DNA of 25,372 bases from Gnetum montanum (GCA_015680685.1 MNCI01029439.1:360131-385502); one strand, 5' to 3'. Shown: positions 1-9,420, numbered from the stretch's first letter. Translations and numbers: made by a program. Notes: generated by a model from the letters alone, not told the origin.

Positions 1-313
1 GGATCACCACACGTAACGCACGTGCTCGAAGTGGTCGTACTGAGGCACTTAACTAACCTAAGTGTGATAAGCATCGGTTCCTTGGCTAACCGTACAAATC
101 CTTGGATGCTTGTAACCAAGTCGTATTTATCCCATGATCTAGGAGTTGAGGGTGAGAGAATCTAATCGCAATGAGCAACCGATTCCTTGATTAGCCATAC
201 ACATTCGTCAATGCTCGTAATCAAGTCGTACTCATGCCGCGCTAACAACATGTAATAAATAACAAATAATAAAACCTATCCATGCACTGCAAGGTTTATC
301 CACAAAGCTCGTC

Positions 314-319
314 TTTATT
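314..319 (-). terminator. Candidate poly(A) signal AATAAA in A 3' LTR
   Basis: TTTATT on the plus strand is AATAAA in the sense strand, about 170 bases downstream of the TATA box. It is conserved in A, B, C and D LTRs in the context TTTATTgcC or a close variant, so it probably marks the end of R. This is inferred from position only. Confidence 0.55.
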
Positions 320-485
320 GCCGTACACAACTTGCGTTCAGGTACAAAGCTGCTCGAATAAAGATCCGTTCACTTGGGGACTCCTACTGCGGGCACATGC
401 AAATTATTCTATCTCTGGAGTGATCAATCTACTAGAGCTTCACTACTTTATGCCTAGGATGTGGAATAAGGGGAGTGTCGTCTCT

Positions 486-493
486 TATTTATA
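486..493 (-). promoter_or_regulatory. TATA box (TATAAATA) of A 3' LTR
   Basis: TATTTATA on the plus strand reads TATAAATA in the sense of the element. It lies about 85 bases inside the U3 end and is kept at the matching place in the other LTRs that cover it (A right, both B, both C). Confidence 0.75.
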
Positions 494-504
494 GGTATGG
501 TGGT

Positions 505-576
505 GGACCGCGATATCGCGTATGCGATATCGTAGGGGACGACGCGATATCGTGTATGCGATATTGCGTCCCATCA
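505..576 (-). repeat. Palindrome-rich U3 units (about two) in A 3' LTR
   Basis: Two units of about 33 bp built from GCGATATCG and its near-palindromic partners, separated by GTAGGGGA-type spacers. They occupy the sense-strand 5' end of U3, upstream of the TATA box. Confidence 0.75.
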
Positions 577-586
577 TACCCCCATG
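577..586 (-). other. Polypurine tract of element A
   Basis: Directly inside the 3' LTR the sense strand reads CATGGGGGTA, then the LTR start TGATGGG. A short G-rich run here is where the plus-strand primer lies in LTR retrotransposons. Element B has the same bases; C has a variant (TACCCCAATG on the plus strand). Confidence 0.7.
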
Positions 587-708
587 ACTAAATGAAAACT
601 CGTCCTCGAGTTCATTACAATAATATCGAGTAGGTATGGAATTATTGACGGAATGGAACTAATGGGATGACATGTGAATGGACCATTATTACAAGACTTG
701 ACAAAACT

Positions 709-736
709 GGTGTTCATGACAATAAGGGTGAACACC
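709..736 (-). other. Conserved stem-loop near the 3' end of element A
   Basis: GGTGTTCA (709-716) and TGAACACC (729-736) form a perfect 8-bp stem with a 12-nt loop. The same structure with the same loop length is present in B and, with one extra pair, in C. Confidence 0.65.
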
Positions 737-1436
737 TTATTATATTGACATTAGGCTACATTTGGCAGCTGAGAGAAAAGAGGAGAGAGAAGAGAAGAGA
801 AGAAGAGAGAAGAGTCTTGCTGCTACCAACGCCTAGATTGGGCCTTTCATTGTCCATCCATAAGCGCATCATCAATCCTGCTCCTTGCATAGCTGCTTTC
901 AGCACTGCTCCATTCCAAGTGCTTCCTCCAGATCCAATCCGTTGTTGTATGATCGTCATCTGCACACACAACACAGTCTTATATTAGCAAGGATAAATAA
1001 ATTTCAATGTGGTTATACCTTGCTTCGGTTTAAGTCCATTGGCTGGGTTGTGGTATGGCTGATATAGGTCTGGGAACATATAGGTGATGACTACCGAAGG
1101 TGTAGGGGTTAGGAAGAGAAACGAAAAAATTTAGGGCTTAGGAGAAAAATTGAAAAATCAGGCCCTGTACCCCCACGACTAATCGCTAACGTCCGGTAAC
1201 GAGAGAATGGAGAAAGACAAGGAGTAGGGAAGAGAGATAAAAATGGACAACTAGGACATCGATAAAAGAGATGTCAAGATGGAAATGAACAAAAGAAAAT
1301 TAATTGCAAAATGTTTAAGGAAAAGAAGTTAACTGATGCACCAAGTAGGAATGTCAGTGGGTCCTCCCCAAAGCAAGCTCATGCCTTTTATGCCCTGACA
1401 ATCTTGCATTCAAAGAGTCCGTAGGCTCTGGAAATG

Positions 1437-1437
1437 N
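1437..1437. other. Single ambiguous base at a suspected missing segment
   Basis: The N lies exactly where element A lacks about 218 bp that element B has (10351-10568). The flanks ...GGAAATG and TGGCCTC... match B on either side of the missing part. C also has extra sequence at this place. Confidence 0.6.
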
Positions 1438-2148
1438 TGGCCTCAAACCAACCACAGCCAGTGACTTCGCATCAATACACTTGGCCAAACCATCCACTGG
1501 AGTAACAAGAATGCATCTCCAAAAGCCACCACTATTCCGATGAAACAAAGGAGAGAATGGGAAGCGAGAAGGGCCTTAGTTAAAGGGAACACTTTGGTTC
1601 CATAACTAGTGCTTGTAGCCCAAAGTTATTTCGTCTAAGGGGTGTGCTTTGAATAATCACTTTGTTTTGTTTTGTTTTTTTTTTTGCTTTTGTGCTTTGT
1701 GTTTTTATGCGTGGGGACCACACCATGCAAAGACTTCTTATTTTTATTGTCTCAACTTCCGAAGAATGGGTAACATCGGAACGGTAAGAAAACTCAAGAA
1801 GAAAGCATACAAGCACCCAAGTGAATGGCCAATCACAAATGCATCAAGTTCCCTTGAAGTCACACCTTTTTCAAACCTTGAGTCCTTCCTTAGTTTGAGA
1901 AGTACCCAGTCACCGATTCATTAGAGTTCTTATTAAAAAGGGAAACTACACATTTCCAAGCCAAGAGAAACCGTAGACTTTGGTGGACGAATGGATGAAG
2001 TGGACTCATTGCCTGCCATATCAAAAGAACATACCTTAGTGTCAACATTGTAACTTAAAGGTAAAAACCAAACATTAGCAATCAATGGAAAACAGTTCAT
2101 ACCATCAGCTTGAACACTTATTGGGTGACGAACTTACATGGTGGATGG

Positions 2149-2166
2149 CACACACACACACACACA
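2149..2166. repeat. (CA)9 microsatellite
   Basis: Nine CA units, sitting just left of the minisatellite. B has (CA)8 at the matching place (11286-11301), so the run was inherited. Confidence 0.95.
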
Positions 2167-2189
2167 AAATGGAAAAGTACAATGATGTT

Positions 2190-2345
2190 GTAAAACAAAA
2201 ACAAGAAAAGTTGAAGAAATTTGTAAAACAAAAACAGAAAAAGTTAAAGAAATTTGTAAAAAAAAAATGGAAAAAGTTAAAGAAATTTGTAAAACAAAAA
2301 CACAAAAAGTTAAAGAAATTTGTAAAACAAAAACGTGTAAAACAA
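2190..2345. repeat. 33-bp minisatellite in element A
   Basis: Four head-to-tail units of exactly 33 bp (2190-2222, 2223-2255, 2256-2288, 2289-2321), each starting GTAAAACAAAAAC or a one-base variant and ending AAAGAAATTT, followed by shorter partial copies of the GTAAAACAAAAAC core. Because 33 is a multiple of three, long open frames appear on both strands (Lys-rich on plus, Phe-rich on minus). I take these as by-products of the repeat. In the element's sense the region follows directly after the gag-protease stop. Confidence 0.9.
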
Positions 2346-2376
2346 AAACTTAAAAAGAACTGAGGGCCCCATATGG

Positions 2377-3372
2377 TTAGCATAGGTGGCCATCTCCCCC
2401 ATGACTAAGTTGTAAGGGAGAGATCTAAAATAATGAGCACCTATTTGAATTTTGTAACAGTGCCCAACTTCTCCCCGCTGATGTTCTTAGGTTGAGGGAT
2501 GAAAGTTGGCGACGCTCACGTTCCAATGCGTCTATGCCTCTGTTGCTAGCATGAGTTATCTCCTCAGTTCGTTCCATGCATATTTGCTTGCTCCTCCTAG
2601 TAGCTGTCAACCACGTGGTGTCTACTACTGGTGGTGTGGTTGCTACATACAGGCATCTTTGTGTCTCACTTTCAAGGACACACCTCTCACATGGAGACAT
2701 TTCTTCCATGTCATCACCCGATGAATCACTGTATGCGATGCATGAAATCTTCTTCTTCTTGATCTTTCCGTAAAATTTTATCATAGAAATTTGTAAGGAA
2801 AGATCACGGATTCCTAGGTACGCGTATACGGTACTTAACCACGGTCTTTCCATTATAATGGGGAAGTCCCCTTCATTGTTAACCTCGATCACCAGGAAAT
2901 CGGTTGGGTATGACCACCCACACACAGTGGTGATAATGTCCTCCACAAATCCTAAAGGAATGATGATGGACTGGTCAGCCAACTCCAGTTGTATGTTACT
3001 CTTCTTAAGTTGGGGTAGGTTCCAGGCATGATACATCCTTTGTGATATTAAGTTGACTTCAGAACCTGAGTCAAGAAGAGCTCGATGTGGTGCATTTTTG
3101 GTGATTTGTAAATGAATTAAGGGACTCCCAAGGTCAGATAGTTTCCTGGGAAGGTGGCCCACCTTTATCCAGTCAGTTAGGGTATGTGTCAACATAACCG
3201 TTTGCGTACTTAGTTGTTGGACTAAAGGGTTCTCCGAAGTGTTAGTGGTTAGAGGCCTATACATGTACTCAACCGCTTGTTGTTGCGAGAGTTTGTCTAG
3301 GCTCCTGGTTCTGAAGAAGGGTCTCTTCTTTGTACAGTTATCAGAACCAATACCCGGTTGGCTATTTACATG
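2377..3372 (-). pseudogene. Element A: retropepsin-like protease region fused to the pol C-terminal tail
   Basis: An aspartic protease that would cut the Gag-Pol polyprotein in the virus-like particle. The open part spans 3264-2425 (279 codons). The catalytic DSG lies at residues 65-67 of that frame (codon Asp at 3070-3072) in LLDSGSEVNLIS. A flap-side block LADQSIIIPLG-VEDI and the end block PIIMERPWLST follow, as in Athila proteases. The same frame is open upstream to a single TAG at 3373-3375 that separates it from Gag, so Gag and protease were one polyprotein. After the protease the frame runs into RCSLF, a TAG (2425), then ISPLQLSHGGDGH-C and a TAA at 2377. That last part matches the extreme C-terminus of pol in C. 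RT, RNase H and integrase are absent. Confidence 0.85.
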
Positions 3373-4803
3373 CTAAATATTTATAGCTCTCGCAGCGTTA
3401 CGTTGCTGCGGTTGGGTAGGTAATTCCCCCTGCATTGTTGGAACAGGTTGTATGGGAACTATAGGTGGAAGAGGTGTGGGCGGAGTTAGAGGATGGGATG
3501 CATGTGAGATATCTCTTGAAGGAGAGGGAGTCCTCCTGAAGTACTCCCGAACTTGGTAGTGACGTTGGAGAGTAGTGTGACCCATAGAGTCACTTGGAGA
3601 AACCGGTTGCTTGACATAATAACCATAAGGATCGGGCTGCCGGTAAGGGTACTGTTGTGGTGGCGGTGGCATCCCCCATGATTGTGGGTATTGCCACTGT
3701 TGGTGTTGTCCAATGGGCTGCGGAGGCGTTCCACTTGGGTAATATGTTAAGGGTTGGTGGAACTGCCTTGGGTTACCTTGTGGATAGGGTAACCTTTGGG
3801 GTGTTTGCCGTTGATTAAGTCTTGGGTTTAGCGCATACACCCTAGACTCCTGCAGATGTGAGATAATTGGGCAACATCCCTTAGGATGGTCATAGTAGCA
3901 AACCTCACATCCACTATCATCATCTGTATCAGATTTTTCAGCCTCATTGGAGATAGGAATTTTCCCCGTACCCTTGTTATGTGCAGGGCTTAAGTTTCTC
4001 CACTTGGTTTTTCCTTTGTCACTACTTTGTTCTACCTTACACTATTCTACAATTTTCAAGACTATTTCAATTCTCGAGTCTAAGGAATCCCACATTTGGT
4101 CTACCTTAGCCGATACCTCGGTTGTTAACTTTTGGATCGGCATAGTCTTCCGGTTCACCAACTCTTCGAGTGGTGACTCATCCTCCTCATCACAAAATTT
4201 CACTCCCTTCTTGCGAAGGGAGGGGTCGTGGTTGTATTCTTCCGCACTTTCTCTCTTAGGTAGCTCACCTTCTTCTTGCGCTACTTGTTCCAACAAACTT
4301 TCTATTTCATGGGCTCTAAGTTGGGAAAGCTTCCCTTGGGCATAAGTCCCAAGAGTTCTTCTCGTTTCATTCCTTAGCCCATCCATGATGTGGTGAAGTT
4401 GATCCCGCTTAGCGTACCCATGGCCCGAGCAACGATGTAGTAGTGTATAGTAGTGGGCCATGGCAGCATCCAAGGGTTCATAAGCAGCTTGTTTCCAACC
4501 TTGGATCTGCTTCTGCAAATTGGACACTTTGGAGTATGTTTGATATTTATTGTTGAACAGTTCAAGCATTGTACTCCACCTCCTAATGGTTTCCGGTTCT
4601 AAGGATCGGTACCAGCTCTCTGCTTCTTTGGTGAGTGTCCTTGGGAACAACTTAAGCTTCTACCACTCATTATGTATATTCTGCAAGGGACATGCATCAT
4701 GGAATGCCTGCAAATGATGTTGAGGATCAGCGTTGTATCCCCCTTCAAAATGTGGGATATTATTTATGTCCAAACGCTTGATCCTGCTATCTTTTAAATA
4801 CCT
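3373..4803 (-). pseudogene. Element A: Gag capsid, zinc-knuckle and Pro/Gln-rich region
   Basis: Structural Gag that would build the particle and bind element RNA. Sense order: a block with RIPTRYLKDSRIKRLDINN and HFEGGYNADP, then the capsid core (4650-4042) with ESWYRSL, YSKVSNLQKQIQGWKQ and LLEQVAQEEGELP, typical of the retrotransposon gag family. A zinc knuckle (3871-3909) follows with spacing C-x2-C-x3-H-x3-C-C. The last part (about 3840-3373) is rich in Pro, Gln and Tyr (PQSWGMPPPPQQYPY). Damage: TAG at 4660-4662 after NEW, TAG at 4042 after KIVE, and TAG at 3373. All parts share one frame with the protease, but the N-terminal part is in another frame, so a frameshift lies near 4800. Confidence 0.85.
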
Positions 4804-4813
4804 TGTGGGAATC

Positions 4814-5665
4814 CTAACTGCCTCTATAATGACGTCTATGATGTCTGCATGGTGGTTCCCTACTCTCCCTACGTCCTTGCCCTTGTCCTAACTCTTGACC
4901 TTCCTGTCGAGGTCTTTCATCTCCCTTACTTTTACCCTCTCCGTTGTGCTCACGATGGCTGCACCCGAATGTGGAAGGAGAGTGTGAATGGTGAGATGAA
5001 GGAGAAGAGGAAGGGGAGCCATCACCACAGTGATGTCTCTTACCTTCTCTTTGGCTGCTTCGGCCCCAATCGTTATAACGATCTAAGTGTCCATCCTTAG
5101 TGTGAGTGGTTGTTCCTACCGTGAACAGTTGGTGTTCATGGGGATCAAAGCCCGTAGCATGTACAGTTGATCGAAGGCTCTGATGCCTAACCTCTTCACC
5201 ATTGTGAGGAGGGGGAACATCATTTTCTAAGAAACCCGTTATGAGGGGTTCCTCGTCTCCTATTTCACTAAGGACATGGGGGACCTTGCCCTTCAATAAT
5301 GTGTGTTGGCTCTCCTGCCTTAAGTCCCTCCTACGTTGCACGTCTGTGGGATGATAATCCCTTATATCGAAGTCTTCAGCAATGTATTCACCAAATAATG
5401 CAGTCATGCCTATCTGTGCCAAGGCACGGAAAAGCATGTTAGAGATTGCTCTATCTGAGGGTAACACGATGTTACCTTGCAGGTCTCTCCATCTCAGTTG
5501 TTCGTCTTGATGGAGGATAAAAGTAAAGTTTGGAATATACTCATGAGGATGAGTATATGTTATTTTATATTGTTTAGGACTTGGCTGGTTTGAGTTATGT
5601 GTTAGATGTTGCTGACTGTCTTCAGTGTTATTCCTAGGTGAGTTAACTTTATGAGAAGAAGCCAT
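4814..5665 (-). pseudogene. Element A: Gag N-terminal region
   Basis: N-terminal Gag, open from the first ATG at 5686 to a stop at 4814. I prefer the ATG at 5663-5665 (MASSHK), because C starts MSSSHK and D starts MSSF at the aligned codon. Recognisable blocks shared with C and D: KITYTHPHEY-PNFTFILHQD, then GNIVLPSDRA and DYHPTDVQRRRDLR. The C-terminal third is a charged, low-complexity stretch rich in Ser, His, Arg and Glu. The frame differs by one position from the capsid part, so an indel separates them. The leader from the primer site to this ATG is only about 125 bases. Confidence 0.75.
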
Positions 5666-5790
5666 TTTATTGGTGTGCTGATTCACCGTTATATAAGTTC
5701 TTAATTAACTAATTAACCCAAAGGTTCGTTAAGGCTCACAATGATGTGAAAGATTACCTAATGTTCTAATTGGCGTACAAACACACTTAG

Positions 5791-5808
5791 TCCCTGACAA
5801 TGGCGCCA
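5791..5808 (-). other. Primer binding site (tRNA-Asp type) of element A
   Basis: The sense strand reads TGGCGCCATTGTCAGGGA, two bases after the 5' LTR end. It resembles the TGGCGCCGTTGCCGGGGA primer sites of Athila and related elements, which pair with the 3' end of tRNA-Asp. This fixes the orientation and the LTR boundary. Confidence 0.88.
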
Positions 5809-6470
5809 ATGATGAGTGGTGGGTATCCCTACACTCAACCATACGAAACGAGCGTAGCATGCGCGATCCGGTCGAACTACGCAGACTAAATGCCTAAACG
5901 TCGCAAGGAACACTTGGGGTTAATTAATCGTTGTCTTCCCAGACTTACTTGTTGTTTTCACAGTGTATGGTTAAGTAAGTCTAAGGTATATGATTTTTTT
6001 GGTCTTTTATGGTTTTCTCCTATTCTAAGAGGTGAAGGGTTGAGAGGCTAAAAATAACTCTAACTACAGCACTAAGTCCTAGTGTCAGCATCCATTCCTA
6101 CTTGTCGTACACACCCTAAACTATGCAACTATGGCTACCAAATGCTAATCGTTACTGGGATCACCACACGTAACGCACATGCTCGAAGTGGTCGTACTGA
6201 GGCACTTAACTAACCTAAGTGTGATAAGCATGCATTCCTTGGCTAACCGTACAAATCCTTGGATGCTCGTAACCAAGTCGTACTTATTCCACGATCTAGG
6301 AGTTGAGGGTGAGAGAATCTAATCGTGATGAGTAGCCGATTCCTTGATTAGTCGTACACATTCGTCAATGCTCGTAATCAAGTCGTACTCATGCCGCGTG
6401 AACAACATGTAATAAATAACAAATAATAAAACCTATCCATGCACTGCATGGTTTATCCACAAAGCTCATC

Positions 6471-6476
6471 TTTATT
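6471..6476 (-). terminator. Candidate poly(A) signal AATAAA in A 5' LTR
   Basis: AATAAA in the sense strand, about 170 bases after the TATA box, at the position conserved in all LTRs here. Confidence 0.5.
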
Positions 6477-6642
6477 GTCGTACACAACTTGCGTTTAGGT
6501 ACAAAGTTGCTCAAATAAAGATCCGTTCACTTGGGGACTCCTACTGCAGGCACATGGAAATTATTCTATCTTTGGAGTGATCAATCTACTAGAGCTTCGC
6601 TACTTTACGCCTAGGATGTGGAATAAGGGGACTGCCGCCTCT

Positions 6643-6650
6643 TATTTATA
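6643..6650 (-). promoter_or_regulatory. TATA box of A 5' LTR (element promoter)
   Basis: TATAAATA in sense. If used, transcription would start about 30 bases lower in coordinate, which gives a short U3 of roughly 190 bp and a long R-U5. Confidence 0.75.
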
Positions 6651-6665
6651 GATATGGCAACGGAC

Positions 6666-6801
6666 CGCAATATCACGTACGCGATATCGTAGGGGATGAC
6701 GTGATATCGTGTACGCGATATTGTAGGGGATGATGCGATATCGTGTACGCAATATCGCATGGGATGCGATATCGCGGCTCATGCAATATCGCGTCCCATC
6801 A
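6666..6801 (-). repeat. Palindrome-rich U3 units (about four) in A 5' LTR
   Basis: Four units of about 31-34 bp, each carrying two GATATCG-type half palindromes around a GTACGC or similar centre. Two have GTAGGGGATGA spacers. This is about 68 bp longer than the same block in the other LTR of A. Confidence 0.8.
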
Positions 6802-7700
6802 CTTCTATAATGTAAGTAAAATGGTTTTGAGATTGCTAATAGGTTGGGCTTCTTTTCTTGATGTAAATATGAGCATGATGCATATTTACATTGTAAATTA
6901 AGTGATATATATATATATATATATATATTCAAGGTTTTGAGTTTTTCTTGGAAGCCCAATTATTGGCCGAGGTAACAAGTTTGAGAAAAACTAAATTACT
7001 CTTACATCCTCTCTTCCTTTATCCCTTTTCCATTTTCTTTGCACTGTATCAATCAAGGTGCCTTTGTACTATTATTAATGTTGAAGATTCATGGTTAGGA
7101 TAAGGACCCTGCCATGTAAAGCTCATGATTTGACATAGCAAGTTGAAAATTGATATTTACCCTTCATGTCTAAAGCAACATCATGTTATGAAAATTAATT
7201 CTTGACCTATTTCTTTAAGAATAGAGATGATTTCATTATTATTTTTTGGATCTCTAAAAAGGCTCAATTCTCGAGATAATGGCCAAGGAAAATTGTACCT
7301 AAAAATAAAAGAAAGGAAAGATCAATCTCCAAAGATTTTTTATACAAAGATATAGTCAAGTTTTCTTATTCATACAAAATCATGAAACAGTGAGGAAACA
7401 TTAAGGGAATAATAATTAGATAGAAATGCGGTACCTACAAACTTTTCTTCCATTACGTTTTCTTGAAAATACACCTAGTTTGCATACGGTGTGTTTTTTA
7501 ACAACATTAAGCAAATCAACATAACTAGTTTCAATGTCTATGCCTTCTAGATGTTGAGTAGTAAATTTATATGGATGTTACAACATATTTATTCATAAAG
7601 AATATGTAAAAAGACAAAATGAAAATATAAGTCAATGGAAAAAATACTTCTAGCATCTTCTCAAAAAATTTAGTCAAAAATTTTTGCAAGCATATAAAGA
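6802..7700. other. Unassigned A+T-rich stretch between elements A and D
   Basis: I see no gene and no clear match to other parts of the window. Element D should continue leftward here with protease, but nothing like the protease blocks of A, B or C is visible. It may be D beyond recognition, an older insertion, or host DNA. It contains an (AT)12 run and a perfect 11-bp inverted repeat (6861-6871 / 6881-6891). Confidence 0.5.
6905..6928. repeat. (AT)12 microsatellite
   Basis: Twelve AT units by direct reading. Confidence 0.95.
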
Positions 7701-8527
7701 AATGCAAATAGGATAGTATTTTTATGATTAGTAGGGCTACCCATATTTTCCTTAAGGATAAGACAATCTCTTGGGTGCTTGCCTTTTGGTGAATTTTGAG
7801 TTTAAAGCATAAATCCAAACTCCTAAAGGTGTGATAGAACTGGACAATATCTATTGGGATGCTCATATTGACACACATCAGATTCTTCATCATTTAAATT
7901 GAAATCTGCAACCTCTTCTATTGTAGCTATTTTTCTTTTTTTTCTAGTAGTAGTCCTTCCCTAGATTTTCTTTCTTTCTTTTATTCTTGTCTCTAGCTCT
8001 ACCTTGCTATGATTTTTTTTTCTATAATTTTCAATGCTTTTTAAAACTTCTCATCAATTAAGTCCTACATTTTGTCAACCTTTACCAAAATTTCAATTAC
8101 TGGCTTTTAGATTACCAAGGTTTTTCTCTAAACCACTTCTTCTAATGGTGCCTCATCTTCTGGTTCACAAAATGAATCTCCATTTTAGGGAGAAAAATAT
8201 CTCTATTGTACTTCTCAAAGCTCTCTCTCTTCTTTAGTTCTCAATCCTCTTTTGATACCTAATTAATCAATCCCTAAATTTGATGGGCTTTCATCTTTGA
8301 AAGTCTTCATTGAGTATAGATTCCAAGAGTCTCCTTTGTCTTATTTAAGAGTCCATCTATAATATGTTGTAGTTTTTCCCTTTGAGAGACATCATAACCT
8401 AGGCACTGGTGCAATAGTGAGTAATACTTACTTAAGGTTGCATCAAGGGTCTTATGATTTTCTTGCCTCCATCCTTGAATCTACTTCCTTAAATTGAACA
8501 CCCTAGAGTACCTTTGATATTTCTCAT
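7700..8527 (-). pseudogene. Element D: Gag fragment (capsid C-terminal part, knuckle remnant, Pro-rich start)
   Basis: Aligned at DNA level with A 3765-4535 and B 12590-13286. Recognisable points include the stretch around 7740-7870 that matches A's QTPQRLPYPQ...YALNP part and the zinc-knuckle region (about 7843-7880), where the knuckle reads C, then stops and substitutions. Further right, TTCTTCTAATGGTGCCTCATC (8134-8154) matches A's acidic DEESPLEEL part. Many stops and small indels are present; no useful reading frame remains. The fragment ends at the CTCAT duplication of element C. Confidence 0.75.
8523..8527. repeat. Target site duplication of element C, left copy (CTCAT)
   Basis: CTCAT directly before the LTR start TGATGAG; identical to 23336-23340 after the other end of C. 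Confidence 0.9.
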
Positions 8528-8713
8528 TGATGAGTAGCAAGGTACCCCTATGCCCAACTATAAAAATCACTAAGGTATTATGCTCAATCCCATCAAATTC
8601 TATGGACCTAGAGTTATCTAGTGCACTAGCTCTTCTAGGAAGTGAAATGGGCATTGAGAACATTCGTTGTCTTCCCAACTACACCTATGAGGTTCAAGGG
8701 TATGGTTTAAGTG
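8528..8713 (-). repeat. 3' LTR of element C, first part (U5 end)
   Basis: Matches 22502-22686 of the right LTR and breaks off at the AAGTG where B entered. It continues at 13483. Confidence 0.9.
8709..8713. repeat. Target site duplication of element B, left copy (AAGTG)
   Basis: AAGTG directly before B's TGATGAG start, identical to 13478-13482. C's right LTR has one AAGTG at the unoccupied site, in ...GGTTTAAGTGTAATTG.... Confidence 0.92.
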
Positions 8714-9246
8714 TGATGAGTGGTGAGATACCCCTACACTCAACCATACGAATATGAGCATAGCATGCGCGATCCGGTCGAACTCTACAGACTAAGTGCC
8801 TGCATGCCCCATGGAACACTTAGGGTTAATCATTCGTTGTCTTCCCAAACTTACTTGTAGTTGTCACGATGTATGGTTAAGTAAGTCTAAGGTATATGAT
8901 TTTTATGCTTTTTATGTTTTATGTCTCCTATGCTATTGAGTTGAAGGGTTGAGAAACTAATCACTAACTTTAACTAATGAACTAAGTCTAAATTACCTAG
9001 TGTCAACATCGGTTCCCACTTACCGTACACACCTTGAACTGATGCAACCTTGGCTATCAAATGCTAATCGTTGCTGGGATTACCAAGCGTAACGCACATG
9101 CTCGAAGTGGTCATACTGAGGCACTTAACTAGGAGAGAAGGGTTGAGAAGGAATTAAGAACTAATAAAGCATGTAAATAACAAATAATAAATAATAGTAA
9201 TAAAATCCTATTCCATGCACTGCAAGGTTTATCCACGAAGCTCATC

Positions 9247-9252
9247 TTTATT
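9247..9252 (-). terminator. Candidate poly(A) signal AATAAA in B 3' LTR
   Basis: AATAAA in sense at the conserved position about 170 bases after the TATA box. Confidence 0.5.
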
Positions 9253-9420
9253 GCCATACACAAACTTGTGTTCAGGTACAATGTCTGCTCGAATAAAGAT
9301 CTGTTCACTTTGGGACTCCTACTGTGGCACATGAAAAATATTCTATCTCTGGAGTGATCAATCTGCTAGAGTTTGTCTATTGTCTAGCCTAGGATGAGAA
9401 AATAAGGGAGAGCCGCCTCT

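Larger units (their letters stand above)
1..576 (-). repeat. 3' LTR of element A (truncated by window edge)
   Basis: Base 1 aligns with base 6158 of the right LTR and the match continues to the shared end ...CCCATCA at 576. It holds the TATA box, a poly(A) signal and two palindrome-rich U3 units, against about four in the right LTR. Confidence 0.92.
587..2376 (-). other. 3' non-coding region of element A
   Basis: The stretch between the gag-protease stop and the 3' LTR shows no convincing reading frame. It aligns in blocks with 9540-11498 in B and 14153-16102 in C, so it is an ancestral part of the family and not random insertion. It holds a conserved stem-loop (709-736), a purine-rich plus-strand tract (about 770-815), a T-rich run (about 1668-1690), a (CA)9 run and a 33-bp minisatellite. 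Many Athila elements carry an env-like frame here; I see none. Single N at 1437. Confidence 0.7.
1..6801 (-). mobile_element. Element A: Athila-like Ty3/gypsy LTR retrotransposon, non-autonomous gag-protease form
   Basis: Seen: two related LTRs in direct orientation (1-576, cut by the window edge, and 5810-6801), a tRNA-Asp-type primer site inside the right one, and a gag-protease reading frame on the minus strand between them. Reading runs right to left, so the right LTR is the 5' LTR. About 348 bp of the left LTR lie outside the window, giving a whole element of roughly 7.15 kb. There is no reverse transcriptase, RNase H or integrase anywhere between the LTRs, whereas the related element C has all three. 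The overlapping LTR parts differ at about 7% of sites by eye, mostly transitions, which suggests a moderately old insertion. The possible target duplication on the right is CTTCT (6802-6806); its partner is outside the window. Confidence 0.9.
5810..6801 (-). repeat. 5' LTR of element A (complete, 992 bp)
   Basis: On the plus strand it starts TGATGAG next to the primer site and ends CCCATCA, giving the terminal inverted pair TGATG/CATCA. In sense order: U3 with about four palindrome-rich units (6666-6801), TATA box (6643-6650), AATAAA (6471-6476), then a long R-U5. Within it, three related motifs of the form GCTCG-AAG--GTCGTACT lie near 6181, 6265 and 6371. Confidence 0.92.

Noticed and set aside
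1649-1924. 91-codon plus-strand frame
   Set aside because: It starts in a T-rich run, and B's matching sequence has stops and shifts. No support as a gene.
587-2376. Possible env-like or extra gene between pol and the 3' LTR
   Set aside because: Only short, non-matching frames occur, and the aligned regions of A, B and C share no reading frame.
2085-2383. Lys-rich (plus) and Phe-rich (minus) 92-codon frames
   Set aside because: They are produced by the 33-bp minisatellite, whose unit length is a multiple of three. B's version gives different proteins, so no coding constraint is seen.
5791-5808. A tRNA gene near the LTR
   Set aside because: Only the 18-base complement of a tRNA 3' end is present, as expected for a primer site; there is no cloverleaf.
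6666-6801. Regular palindromic repeats resembling a CRISPR array
   Set aside because: The repeats lie inside an LTR, vary in length, have no unique spacers, and the DNA is a plant retrotransposon.
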